This document shows, piece after piece, positions 29,630 to 29,691 of a stretch of 29,691 nt of DNA. The translations under genes and the position numbers were made by a program. The stretch covers positions 473 to 30,163 of the forward strand of contig DJPI01000015.1 in the NCBI GenBank assembly GCA_002438505.1. The letters run 5' to 3'. A model generated the notes under the pieces. It was not told the origin of the DNA and ran no database searches. It worked only from the letters and a program-made list of their open reading frames with translations. The DNA is from Ruminococcaceae bacterium UBA6416 (lineage in GTDB: Bacteria; Bacillota; Clostridia; Oscillospirales; Acutalibacteraceae). Positions within the stretch are counted from its first letter, which is position 1, and every line of letters starts with the position of its first letter.

Positions 29630-29691
29630 TTACACGGCGAGGTAACCGAGACGGAGCTCATAGCTAATTCCGTATATGGTGGAGATAAGCG
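29630..29691 (-). CDS. Possible C-terminus of a gene entering from the right edge
   Basis: One minus-strand frame is open from the window edge to a TAA at 29630-29632 and would encode ISTIYGISYELRLGYLAV at its end. The mixture of hydrophobic and polar residues looks protein-like, but about 20 codons are too few to identify a family or to exclude chance. Confidence 0.3.
   Translation of the reverse strand, partial: LISTIYGISYELRLGYLAV

Noticed and set aside
1..29691. CRISPR array, insertion sequence, rRNA or defence island
   Set aside because: I found no regularly spaced direct repeats of the right size, no transposase or cas gene, and no rRNA sequence anywhere in the window.

Overview
The window reads as a chromosomal segment of a moderate-GC Clostridia-type Firmicute, most likely an uncultured gut Oscillospirales/Ruminococcaceae-like organism (inference). 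Supporting signs are strong GGAGG Shine-Dalgarno sites, sigma-A promoters of the TTGACA-17-TATAAT type, T-box leaders on two aminoacyl-tRNA synthetase genes, a MazF of the EndoA type, a RodA-type SEDS protein, class II tRNA-Leu genes with encoded CCA, and gene orders familiar from Firmicutes. Most of the content is housekeeping.

Layout. 1-3024 (minus) is a ruvC-ruvA-ruvB-glmM operon, with glmM running off the left edge. 3200-4180 (minus) is a stand-alone gene for an unrecognised cytoplasmic protein with one EF-hand loop, with its own promoter and terminator. 4327-4487 is a complete tRNA-Leu(UAA) unit. 4583-6730 holds two convergent exported proteins: an Asp-box beta-propeller of sialidase/BNR type and an SGNH/GDSL hydrolase. 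6813-12359 (minus) is a T-box-controlled alaS gene followed by a HIT protein, a phosphoribosyltransferase and a short ComEC. 12523-14152 (plus) is an amino-acid permease with a possible attenuator. 14169-15154 (minus) is MazF without an antitoxin gene plus a lipoprotein. 15294-17105 (minus) is an iron alcohol dehydrogenase and a flavin-reductase-like protein behind a promoter of MerR architecture. 17182-18726 (minus) is the bifunctional NAD(P)H-hydrate repair enzyme. 18814-22914 (plus) is T-box-pheS-pheT and a small cysteine-rich protein. 22992-24161 (minus) is RodA, divergent from tsaE-tsaB-rpiB (24419-25999). 26060-26918 (minus) is a broken AraC/GyrI-like regulator. 27013-29231 (minus) is an HMA protein plus a P1B-type Zn/Cd/Pb ATPase behind an ArsR/SmtB-type operator. 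29375-29461 (minus) is tRNA-Leu(CAG).

How the parts fit. Translation is the dominant theme: alaS, pheST, two tRNA-Leu genes, and tsaE/tsaB for the t6A modification. DNA repair (ruvABC), envelope synthesis (glmM, rodA) and metabolite repair (nnrE-nnrD) are the other housekeeping blocks. The accessory content is modest: metal efflux, the propeller protein, the EF-hand protein, the ADH/flavin-reductase pair and the decayed regulator. I found no CRISPR array, insertion sequence, phage gene or obvious new multi-gene system. The best leads are the EF-hand protein, the two promoters whose regulators lie elsewhere, the antitoxin-less MazF in a shortened version of a known neighbourhood, a tRNA-Leu with a mismatched acceptor stem, and the regulator with two in-frame TAG codons in a window where no intact gene ends in TAG.
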